In this document: one piece after another, positions 15,864 through 23,147 of the stretch
How the letters are laid out: the number at the start of each line of letters is the position of its first letter
Position numbering within the stretch: position 1 is the first letter of the stretch
Assembly: GCA_034180415.1 (NCBI GenBank)
Contig: JAXFOK010000053.1
Location: 1-37,156 of the forward strand
Direction of reading: 5' to 3'
DNA: 37,156 bases
DNA from: CAKMMH01 sp927798255
Lineage (GTDB): Bacteria > Bdellovibrionota_C > UBA2361 > CAKMMH01
The notes under the pieces: model-generated
Told to the model about the DNA's origin: nothing
Seen by the model: only the letters and a program-made list of their open reading frames with translations
Databases searched by the model: none
Position numbers and translations under genes: made by a program

Positions 15864-16852
15864 ATGCAGCAAAAGTTGATAGCTTGTGGGGTTGGGAAGC
15901 AGTAGTAGATGTTAGTTTAAATGTAAATATGACTAACCTTCGTAAATAAAACTTATCTCTTGATGATTCAGTATATTTAGATAAAGAAAGAAAAAAATTA
16001 CTAGATGAGTTTTTAAGTGACAAAAACCCTAAAATTACTGCTGGTGGTTCAGTCTCTAATACAGTTAGTGTCTTATCATATTTATACGGCGATACTGCTT
16101 TTATAGGTAATATTGGAAAAAATGAGCTTGGTCAGATTTTTTTTAATGATTTAAGAAGTAATAATATTTTAGTTTCGTCAAATATTTTAAATGATAATGT
16201 TGAGACTTCTGTTTGCTATGTATTTGTTACTCCTCATGCAGAAAGAATTTTTGCAGTTTTTAAAGATAATAGCTCCCATATTAAATTAGATGAAACAAAT
16301 AAAGAGTATATTAGAAGTTCTAATTACCTAATTTTAGAAATGTATATGGCAAGAGAAATAAATGATTGTTTGCAAATGGAAGAAGCAATTAAAATTGCAA
16401 AAAAATGTAATACTAAAGTTGTAGTATCTCTTTCAAATCAACGAATTGTTAAAGAATATAAAAAACAAGTTCACAATTTTGTAGCAAGTGCGGATATAGT
16501 ATTTGCAAACCTTTATGAAGCCCAGGCTCTTTCTAATACTTCTCAAGTACATTTAATGATTGATCATTTTTTATCTCTTAATGATGATAAAGAATACCTA
16601 ATTACATTAGGTCGAAGTGGTGCAATATATTTTAAAAACGGAAAAGCTTTTTATCAACCTTCATTTAAAGTTGAGCCTGTAGATACAACAGGCGCTGGTG
16701 ATATGTTTACGGCATCATATCTGTATGGTATTTCCGCTGGTTTATCAATTCAAGAATCTTTAAAAAAAGCGTGTTATATGTCAAGTAAAGTTATATGTCA
16801 ACAAGGAGCAAGATATCTTGGGGATATAAAAAGTGCGTTTAATGAGATTTGA
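15864..16852 (+). pseudogene. Second PfkB-family kinase, broken by a 1-base deletion and a nonsense codon
   Basis: ATG 15864 follows a perfect AAAGGAGGAG site and opens with 'QQKLIACGVG', matching the upstream kinase. After codon 12 the frame must shift: one base is missing near 15897-15899, where 'GVGN-AVVDVSLN' would otherwise read through. A TAA at 15947-15949 interrupts the restored frame. From there to 16852 the frame is clean and carries 'TAGGSVSNTVSVLSYLYG', 'NLYEAQAL' and 'DTTGAGDMFTASYLYG'. The intact part from ATG 16340 (170 residues) keeps the catalytic GAGD but lacks the N-terminal substrate half. Two lesions in an otherwise well-kept gene suggest recent inactivation; the deletion alone could be a sequencing error, but the stop is a second event. 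Confidence 0.82.
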
Positions 16853-16875
16853 AATATATATAATATATATCAAAT
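16847..16875 (+). terminator. Possible weak terminator after the kinase pseudogene
   Basis: ATTTGAAATATATAT and ATATATCAAAT form an A+T-only imperfect hairpin overlapping the stop codon, followed by 'TTTATTTTTAAT'. It is thermodynamically weak. Confidence 0.3.
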
Positions 16876-16931
16876 ACCTTTATTTTTAATAAAAACAGTT
16901 GGTTAATTTTCATATTTTTAATTGTTCAGTT

Positions 16932-16960
16932 TTGCAACATTATTAATGTTATGCTACAAT
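16932..16960 (+). promoter_or_regulatory. Sigma-70-type promoter of the receiver-LpxC gene
   Basis: TTGCAA (16932-16937) and TACAAT (16955-16960) are separated by exactly 17 bases, and the -10 box is preceded by TGC, an extended -10 element. Start is predicted near 16967, leaving a leader of about 75 bases. Within the leader, CATAT...ATATG followed by a ten-base T-run around 16961-16993 could be a weak attenuator. This is the best sigma-70-like promoter I see in the window. Confidence 0.65.
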
Positions 16961-17041
16961 CATATGTTAAGACTATATGTAGTTTTTTTTTTAGCTATTT
17001 TATTATAAGTTATCGATTTGTAAATATTAATAAGGAAATTT

Positions 17042-18343
17042 ATGAATACGTGTCCAAAAATTTTTCAAAACAAAAAAGTTTTAATTGTTGATGATGAAGA
17101 AAGCATTAGAAGAACTCTTCAAAGCATCTTTGAGGATTCAGGCTTTCAAGTCTTTTTAGCAAAAGATGGTGACGACGCAATTAAGCAAGTTGATAATGTA
17201 AATCCAGATTTAGTTTTTTTAGATATTTGGATGCCAGGAAAAGATGGGCTTGAAGTCATGGAGATTTTAAAGAAATCCCATAAAAATTTGCCAATAATTA
17301 TGATAAGTGGACATGCGACTATTGCAACAGCTGTTAAGGCAACACAAGAAGGCGCTTTTGATTTTATTGAAAAGCCATTAGATTTAGATTTAATTTTAAA
17401 TACAGTAACTAAAGCTCTAAATTCAAAAGAGGGAAGTGTAGATAATGATGTTAAATTAGAAAATAGAAGTATAAATAATATTGCTTTTAAAAATATGACG
17501 ATGAAAGGAAAGAAAATTCCTCAAAGAACTTTAAAGGCAAGTGCTGTGCTTTATGGTTTGGGACTTCATTCTGGTACAAAAACTGGAATTATACTAGAGC
17601 CACTTCCTGCAAATTCTGGTATTCATTTTGAAGGAATTACTGAAGAAACTGTAATTCCTGCATATGTTGATTATGTTTGTTCAACAGGGTTTGCAACAAC
17701 TTTAAAATTAGGTGATAAACAGGTCGCTACTATTGAACACATTATGTCTGCATTAAGTGCTTATAGAATTACAAATTTACTTATAAAATGTAATGGTGAA
17801 GTCCCTGTTATGGATGGTTCATCTAATGATTTTTGTGAGTTATTTGAAAAAACAGGTATTGTTGAACAAGAAGGTGATTGGTACGAAATTAAAATTAATG
17901 AAACTATAAAAGTTGAAGATGGTAAAAAATCACTTACTATTGAACCAGCAGATACTCCAAGCTTAAAATATGTCCTTGATTATCCTGAGCCACTAGGGCG
18001 TCAAGAAGTTGAGTTTCCTATAAATGATTCGAGTATATACAAAAAAGAAATTGCCACAGCTAGAACTTTTGGATTTGTTAAAGATATAAATATGCTTCAA
18101 GATAATGGACTAGCACAGGGAGGAAAGTTTAATAACTTTGTTCTTTATGGGAATCAAGGTCCTATAAATTCTGAGCTCCATTTTAAGGATGAGGCAGCTC
18201 GTCATAAAGTGCTAGATGCTATGGGTGATCTCTATCTTCTAGGTCGACCAATATGCGGCAAAATTACTGCAATTATGACAGGACATGGCGATAATTTTAA
18301 AATGATAAAATTATTAAAGGAAAAATTAGATAAAGAAATTTAA
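17042..18343 (+). CDS. lpxC: Fusion of an NtrX-like receiver domain to LpxC deacetylase
   Basis: Residues 10-125 are a complete response-regulator receiver: acidic pocket D17-D18, phospho-acceptor D61 in 'LVFLDIWMPGKDG', S89 in 'IMISGH' and K111 in 'DFIEKP'. The wording is close to NtrX. A linker of about 35 residues leads to a full LpxC (from about residue 162), the zinc enzyme that removes acetate from UDP-3-O-acyl-GlcNAc and commits it to lipid A. LpxC residues are present: E232-H233 in 'TIEHIMSAL', H388 and D392 in 'ARHKVLDAMGD' (zinc ligands with H233), H415 in 'MTGHGDNF', plus 'PVMDGSSNDF' and 'ATARTFGF'. No stop separates the parts. A phosphorylation input into lipid A synthesis is inferred from the fusion. 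mreB follows in the same direction. Confidence 0.93.
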   Translation: MNTCPKIFQNKKVLIVDDEESIRRTLQSIFEDSGFQVFLAKDGDDAIKQVDNVNPDLVFLDIWMPGKDGLEVMEILKKSHKNLPIIMISGHATIATAVKATQEGAFDFIEKPLDLDLILNTVTKALNSKEGSVDNDVKLENRSINNIAFKNMTMKGKKIPQRTLKASAVLYGLGLHSGTKTGIILEPLPANSGIHFEGITEETVIPAYVDYVCSTGFATTLKLGDKQVATIEHIMSALSAYRITNLLIKCNGEVPVMDGSSNDFCELFEKTGIVEQEGDWYEIKINETIKVEDGKKSLTIEPADTPSLKYVLDYPEPLGRQEVEFPINDSSIYKKEIATARTFGFVKDINMLQDNGLAQGGKFNNFVLYGNQGPINSELHFKDEAARHKVLDAMGDLYLLGRPICGKITAIMTGHGDNFKMIKLLKEKLDKEI

Positions 18344-18400
18344 TATAGTAACGATTTTTATATAATGAAAATTAATTAATATTAAACAAGGAAGTAGTAA

Positions 18401-19417
18401 ATGTTTAGATTATTTTCACCGAATTTAGCTATTGATTTAGGAACTGCTAATACTCTTTTTTATGAGACTGGAACGGGGGTTGTGTTAAACGAACCTTCGA
18501 TGGTTGCATTATCATATTTTGAGGGTAAGCAAGAAATCGTGGCAATTGGTGCAGAGGCTAAACAAATGCTTGGACGTACTCCCGAAGGAGTAGATGTTAT
18601 CCGTCCTATAAGAACAGGGGTTATTGCTGATTTTGATGTCGCAAGCAAAATGATTAAATATTTCTTAAATTCTGTTAGAAAGAAAAAGGCTTCACTTGTT
18701 AGGCCGTCACATATTATTGTAGGGGTACCTAGTGGAATTACCGAAGTAGAGAAACGTGCAATTAAAGATGCACTTGAAGGTGAAGCAAGAGATATTAAAT
18801 TAATAGATGAAGCAATGGCAGCGGCTATTGGTTGTGATTTGCCTGTAACAGAAGCAACAGCATCAATGATTGTTGATATTGGTGGTGGAACTACTGATAT
18901 TGCAGTTATTAGTTTATCAGATATTGTTTACTCTACATCTATTAGACAAGGTGGAGATGCAATGGATGAAGCTATAATAAATTATATAAGAAGGAAACAT
19001 AGAATTTTAATAGGTGAATCAACAGCAGAGCTTATAAAAATGACAATTGGTTCTGCTCATAAGACTTATGATAATCAACAGGTAGAGGTAAGAGGAAGAG
19101 ATCTTTCTACTGGTGTTCCAGGGACTATTATTATAAGCGGAATTGAGATTAGAGAAGCTATTTTTGAAGTGGTATCAAATATTATTGAGGCGATTAAGCA
19201 AGTTTTAGAAAACACTCCACCTGAGCTTTCAGGTGACATTTTATCCCATGGTATTTCATTTGCAGGTGGTGGCTCATTAATAAGAGGATTAGATAAAAAA
19301 GTTACAGAAATTCTTGATATTAAAGCAAATATTGCAAAAGATCCTCTTTCTATGGTAGTTACAGGCATTGGAAAGTGCTTAGAAGAACCAAAATTGTATA
19401 AAAATGTATTTTTATAA
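18401..19417 (+). CDS. mreB: Rod-shape determining actin homologue MreB
   Basis: MreB forms membrane-bound filaments that position cell-wall synthesis. The actin-fold signatures are in order: phosphate-1 'IDLGTANTLFY', connect-1 'IGAEAKQMLGRTP', phosphate-2 'DIGGGTTDIAVIS' and the adenosine loop 'SFAGGGSLIRGLD'. The N-terminal 'MFRLFSPNLAIDLG' is typical and may hold the membrane-binding tip. Length 338 is normal. An AAGGAAG site precedes ATG 18401. mreC and mreD, usually next, are not here; instead the foreign-looking islet follows, so the mre operon may have been interrupted or never joined. Confidence 0.96.
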   Translation: MFRLFSPNLAIDLGTANTLFYETGTGVVLNEPSMVALSYFEGKQEIVAIGAEAKQMLGRTPEGVDVIRPIRTGVIADFDVASKMIKYFLNSVRKKKASLVRPSHIIVGVPSGITEVEKRAIKDALEGEARDIKLIDEAMAAAIGCDLPVTEATASMIVDIGGGTTDIAVISLSDIVYSTSIRQGGDAMDEAIINYIRRKHRILIGESTAELIKMTIGSAHKTYDNQQVEVRGRDLSTGVPGTIIISGIEIREAIFEVVSNIIEAIKQVLENTPPELSGDILSHGISFAGGGSLIRGLDKKVTEILDIKANIAKDPLSMVVTGIGKCLEEPKLYKNVFL

Positions 19418-19593
19418 TAGTAAATATATAAGTTTGTTAAAAAAATATTTACATTTTCACTTGAACTAAAGTTTTATACATTATATTACTAAATTTTTGC
19501 GTAATGATCATGTGTTTTTCACATTGATTAAAGTCATCGGAAATTAAACTAAACTATCAATAAACATATTTATTTATGAAAGGAGTTCTTTTG

Positions 19594-19698
19594 ATGGAAG
19601 ATCCCGTTAAAAGTTTGATAGAATTCCAGGATTCCGTTTATTATTTGTATACGGAAGCGAGACGCGTTAAAAAAAAAGAATTATCTAAGGTTAATTAA
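19594..19698 (+). CDS. Small 34-residue ORF or first fragment of a decayed gene
   Basis: ATG 19594 follows AAAGGAG (19579-19585), one of the best ribosome sites in the window. The product begins 'MEDPVKSLIEFQDSVYYLY' and ends in a basic tail with four codons at a nine-A run (GTTAAAAAAAAAGAA). Base use is less A+T-biased than in the core genes. The A-run is a slippage point; in frame 2 the reading stays open for another 30 or so codons. It may be a real small protein or the N-terminal remnant of the broken gene that follows. I recognise no family. Confidence 0.4.
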   Translation: MEDPVKSLIEFQDSVYYLYTEARRVKKKELSKVN

Positions 19699-19751
19699 GT
19701 CGAACGAACGTAATAGTCTCAAGCGTAGTGGATCACTGTCGTTATTAAAGA

Positions 19752-20056
19752 CCGTACTAACATTCAAAGTGCTTCTGGTGCGGTGACGTATTACGACCAA
19801 AACACACAGATTATCGTTCACGACGATAATGCAGAACATTCGAAGTTCCATATTTCATGATGGATAAGACTGCGTTTGAACGGTTGCAAAATTGTCTACC
19901 GATCGTACTGTATTACTACGGTGGAAATTGAGGGTTAATATTCTTGATTGTTACAAAAGATTTGAGCTTATCAAACTCGGAGACTATATTAGTGTCGATG
20001 AGAGCGGTTCGCTCGCTAAGGTGTATAACTTCGAAAAGTATTATAGCTACGAATAA
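19752..20056 (+). pseudogene. Debris of a decayed gene in several frames
   Basis: Three protein-like fragments lie in succession in different frames. In the frame of the small ORF upstream: 'RTNIQSASGAVTYYDQNTQI' and on to a TGA near 19858-19860. Overlapping that stop, ATGATGG opens 'MMDKTAFERLQNCLPIVLYY' ending at a TGA near 19930. In a third frame, 'LDCYKRFELIKLGDYISVDE' runs to TAA near 20056 and ends 'VYNFEKYYSYE'. All show good amino-acid balance, unlike random A+T-rich frames here. The simplest reading is one gene broken by frameshifts and stops; overlapping small genes are the alternative. No family recognised. Confidence 0.4.
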
Positions 20057-20276
20057 TAAAGGTTAGTAAAGCGTGTAGCATATAGCACATGAAGGAATTT
20101 TTTGCCTTCTTTTGCTTTTTTATCTTATAATATTCTTTAATGCTTCAATTTTATGTGTATTTTACTTATCTAAAAAAATATTTAATAATATTATAAATTA
20201 GAGTAGAAGATATAAGTGCTTTTAGCATTCCCCCCCAAGAAAAAAATTCCAAAGATAAGATTTGGAAGGGATTAAT

Positions 20277-20588
20277 ATGAGAAAGCTTCAAGCAATTTTG
20301 CTGCTTGCATTCGTCGCTTGTTTTAGCGGCTGCGCAGCGACTCTAAACGCAGATTGTTATTCAGTTTTTCCAGAAACGTTTCCGGGGCAATTTTGCGAAA
20401 TGGAACCCCTTCAAGACTTGAGATTGGTCAACCCAGTTGAAGTTAATGTCGTGGATGTCGCATGGATTAAAGCTATTCAAGACGAATTCACTTTCGAAAA
20501 GATTTTGATTGGTGATTCTAACATTGATTTAGATGTTCATGTGATAAAAAAAAGGTTCGACCTTAGTTTTCATATTTCAAATAATTAG
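20277..20588 (+). CDS. Small predicted lipoprotein, unknown family
   Basis: GGAAGG at 20264-20269 lies 7 bases before ATG 20277, so I chose that start over the TTG five codons upstream. The 103-residue product has a lipoprotein signal peptide, 'LLLAFVACFSGC', with lipobox F-S-G-C and lipidated Cys19. The rest ('SVFPETFPGQFCEMEPLQDL' onward) contains two more Cys and an acidic middle and has no motif I know. Codons such as GTC, GCG and CTA and the local base content differ from the strongly A+T-biased core genes, suggesting transfer. It is 30 bases upstream of another lipoprotein gene, likely the same transcript. Confidence 0.65.
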   Translation: MRKLQAILLLAFVACFSGCAATLNADCYSVFPETFPGQFCEMEPLQDLRLVNPVEVNVVDVAWIKAIQDEFTFEKILIGDSNIDLDVHVIKKRFDLSFHISNN

Positions 20589-20618
20589 GGTCAATATTTT
20601 TCAAGAAAGGTTCAAAAA

Positions 20619-21329
20619 ATGAAAGGATGTTTTTTAATTATTGTCAGCATTATTTTGCTATTCTTTGTTGGATGTTTGACCACGAACGCTCAGAGCAATG
20701 TAAGGTATGATTACCCTGGGGAAACTCGAGCGAACATCTTGAGTGAGCAGCCAGAAGTTTTTTCTGGCAACACAGTTACAGCTGAGGCTTCTAATTTAGA
20801 ACCGATTGTCATCAAGCCGTCTCAAACGATAGAGTATCAGCGAGATTCTGCTGGTTATAATCATCTTAATAATCAGCATCAAGAAATAAATTCCAAAGAA
20901 TCTCATAAAAAGATGAAGTTTTTGGAAGGGGAGAGTAAAAAGAGGAAAACTCTTTTTAGCGAATTCTGTTCTAAGCTTGATCTTGATGAAGAAAACTATC
21001 TTAAAGATAGTATCGTGAGGTGTCAGGAAAAGGATACTGATACTAATGATGCTCAAGAGAAAGAAAGCCGCTTTCTTGAAATTGGGTTTTCTACCAATGA
21101 GGGAAAAAATATTTTCTATCAGATTTTGGATTATTTTCTTATGTGCTTTGTCGGGGCGATGATTATGATCACTTATCACTGGTTAATGAAGTGCATCGAG
21201 TTAACTTCAACAAAGGATGCAGCAAAGAGCAATTTGTGGAACACATTCCTTGTGAAATTGCTTGTAACATTCATTTTTTTCATAATGAATGTTTTCCTCG
21301 TTCTTAAACTTATAGAACGCGTGCAGTAG
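20619..21329 (+). CDS. Predicted lipoprotein with two C-terminal membrane helices, unknown family
   Basis: The 236-residue product starts with a signal peptide ending in a lipobox-like 'LLFFVGC' (Cys19). Residues about 20-145 are polar and probably disordered, rich in Glu, Lys, Ser and Asn. Two hydrophobic helices follow: 'ILDYFLMCFVGAMIMITYHW' (about 170-190) and 'LLVTFIFFIMNVFLVLKLI' (about 212-231). A lipidated N-terminus combined with two inner-membrane helices is an odd arrangement; the first segment could instead be an uncleaved anchor. AAAGG precedes ATG 20619. It ends just before a strong terminator, closing the islet. No family recognised. Confidence 0.68.
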   Translation: MKGCFLIIVSIILLFFVGCLTTNAQSNVRYDYPGETRANILSEQPEVFSGNTVTAEASNLEPIVIKPSQTIEYQRDSAGYNHLNNQHQEINSKESHKKMKFLEGESKKRKTLFSEFCSKLDLDEENYLKDSIVRCQEKDTDTNDAQEKESRFLEIGFSTNEGKNIFYQILDYFLMCFVGAMIMITYHWLMKCIELTSTKDAAKSNLWNTFLVKLLVTFIFFIMNVFLVLKLIERVQ

Positions 21330-21352
21330 TTTTTTTCCCTTCGTTTTTTTTA

Positions 21353-21394
21353 TTAAAGGGGGCTTGGTCTCCAAGGCCTCTTTAATTCTTTTTT
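21353..21394 (+). terminator. Intrinsic terminator closing the lipoprotein islet
   Basis: TTAAAGGGGGCTTGG (21353-21367) pairs with CCAAGGCCTCTTTAA (21371-21385), with one wobble and one mismatch and a three-base TCT loop, followed by TTCTTTTTT. This is a strong intrinsic terminator for the plus-strand lipoprotein genes, and lies just before the convergent prfC stop at 21400. Confidence 0.85.
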
Positions 21395-21399
21395 ATTTA

Positions 21400-23016
21400 T
21401 TATCCTTCAAAATCAATTAATTTATGATTTGGATTTTTTTCCTGTGCGTATTCTTTTTGCCAAGCATCTGTATAAAGATATATGTAATTTTCATTAATAT
21501 CATACGCTATGATGCTATTTGTAGGTGGATTAAAAGTATGCGGGTCACCTTTAAGCCAAGCGCCATGTCTATATTGAAGCGTATCTAATTCAGTTTGTAC
21601 ATTATACTCATTTAAGAAACGGCTTTGTAAAACTTCAAATTGTAAAATTCCAACTGCTGCAATAAGGGGATCGTCAGAAAAACTTTTATGAAGCTCTGTT
21701 AAAATAAGGACAGCTCCTTCTGCCATAAATTGTTTAATACCTTTTTCAAATGCTTTTCTTTTCATTGCGTCTTTTGGACGAATTCTTGCTACAATTTCTG
21801 GAGGAAATTTTGGCATTGGTTTAAATGTAATATTCCCATTAATTGATATTGTATCACCTATTGAAAACACTCCAGGATTCACAACTCCTATAATATCTCC
21901 AGGGTATGCATAATCAAGCGTAGTTCTATCTCTTCCAAACATAGAGTGTGAACGAGAAAGCTTTATTTCTTTTTTTAATCTTGAATGTTTTACTACTAAA
22001 TCTCTTTCAAAACGCCCGGAGTTTATTCTTAAAAATGCCATACTATCTCTATGTTTTGGATCCATGTTGGCTTGAATTTTAAATACATTTCCAGAAAATG
22101 GCTCTTTTATTGGATCAATTAGTATTTCGTTGTTATCTTTATCATATGCACTTCTTGCTCTTGGAGCTGGTGCTAATTTTGTAAAAAAATCAAAAAAGAA
22201 TTCTACACCAAAGTTAGTAAGTGCTGAACCAAAAAATACAGGTGTAATTTTTCCATCTAAAAATTTTTGTGTATCAAATTTTTCACCTGCAATTTTTACT
22301 AGCTCTATTTCTTCTAGTGTTTTATCTTTGATATCTTTGTTATCTAGAATATTATTAAAATATTCATTTTCGCTATATGTGTTTTCTATCGCTTTTTTTG
22401 AACTTCCTCCTTCTTCTGATTTTTTAAAAACATGCACAGTATCAGTTTCTAAATGATAAACACCCTTAAAATCTTTTCCTTTACCAATTGGCCAGTTAAT
22501 AGGACAAGTTTTTATTCCTAACACTTCTTCAATTTCAGATAAAAGATCTAAAGGAGGTTTTGCTGGTAAATCCATCTTGTTTATAAAAGTTAAAATTGGG
22601 ATATTTCGCATCATACAAACTTTAAATAGTTTTCTAGTTTGTGTCTCAACACCTTTTGAAGCATCAATAACCATAACTGCACTATCTGCAGCAGTAAGTG
22701 TTCTATAAGTATCTTCTGAGAAATCTTGGTGGCCAGGGGTATCAAGCACATTTATTATATGGTCTTTATAATTAAACTGCATAGCAGATGCTGTGATAGA
22801 AATACCTCTTTCTTGTTCCATTTCCATCCAATCAGATGATGCTTTTTTCTGATTTTTTCTTCCATGTACCATTCCGGCAGTACGTATCATTCCAGCATAC
22901 AAAAGTAGTTTTTCAGTAAGCGTAGTTTTTCCGGCATCTGGGTGACTAATTATTGCAAATGTGCGTCTTTTTTCAATTTCTTTTCTAATTTGTTGTTCAT
23001 TTATAATATTTTCCAT
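21400..23016 (-). CDS. prfC: Peptide chain release factor 3
   Basis: RF3 is the GTPase that removes RF1 and RF2 from the ribosome after termination. The P-loop is 'ISHPDAGKTTLTEKLL' (residues 23-38), followed by 'MVHGRKNQKKASSDWMEMEQ' and the 'ERGISI' switch, G3 'DTPGHQDFSEDTYR', and G4 'INKMD'. 'HGRKNQKKASSDWM' distinguishes RF3 from EF-G. The C-terminal domain ends 'LQYRHGAWLKGD', then 'YLYTDAWQKEYAQEKNP', also typical of RF3. Length (538) is normal. It is transcribed divergently from the PhoH-family gene. Confidence 0.96.
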   Translation of the reverse strand: MENIINEQQIRKEIEKRRTFAIISHPDAGKTTLTEKLLLYAGMIRTAGMVHGRKNQKKASSDWMEMEQERGISITASAMQFNYKDHIINVLDTPGHQDFSEDTYRTLTAADSAVMVIDASKGVETQTRKLFKVCMMRNIPILTFINKMDLPAKPPLDLLSEIEEVLGIKTCPINWPIGKGKDFKGVYHLETDTVHVFKKSEEGGSSKKAIENTYSENEYFNNILDNKDIKDKTLEEIELVKIAGEKFDTQKFLDGKITPVFFGSALTNFGVEFFFDFFTKLAPAPRARSAYDKDNNEILIDPIKEPFSGNVFKIQANMDPKHRDSMAFLRINSGRFERDLVVKHSRLKKEIKLSRSHSMFGRDRTTLDYAYPGDIIGVVNPGVFSIGDTISINGNITFKPMPKFPPEIVARIRPKDAMKRKAFEKGIKQFMAEGAVLILTELHKSFSDDPLIAAVGILQFEVLQSRFLNEYNVQTELDTLQYRHGAWLKGDPHTFNPPTNSIIAYDINENYIYLYTDAWQKEYAQEKNPNHKLIDFEG

Positions 23017-23147
23017 AGCTTACTATTTTAGCTACAAACCCTAATGTAAAACAAGACTTTTGCCGAGAATGTGAGTGAAAAATTTTATCTTTAAATTTTA
23101 CTAGGTTAGTGTAGAATACTAAAGATATGTTTTTTTAAAGGATTTAT

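Larger units (their letters stand above)
19418..20276. other. Gene-poor gap holding a small ORF and gene debris
   Basis: After mreB, 19418-19560 is plain A+T-rich sequence with an imperfect palindrome around ATGTG-TTTTT-CACAT (about 19510-19524). From about 19570 to 20056 the texture changes to more GC-containing codons (CCC, CCG, GCG, CGC, ACG, CTC), with the short ORF at 19594 and the decayed coding fragments listed separately. From 20092 to about 20132 GAAGG...CCTTC with T-runs could be a terminator. 20133-20260 is A+T-rich without features apart from a seven-C run near 20230. Confidence 0.55.

Noticed and set aside
23017..23147. Antitoxin or toxin-antitoxin arrangement upstream of the PIN-PhoH gene
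   Set aside because: The gap is only 131 bases, has no convincing small ORF, and is a divergent promoter region shared with prfC.
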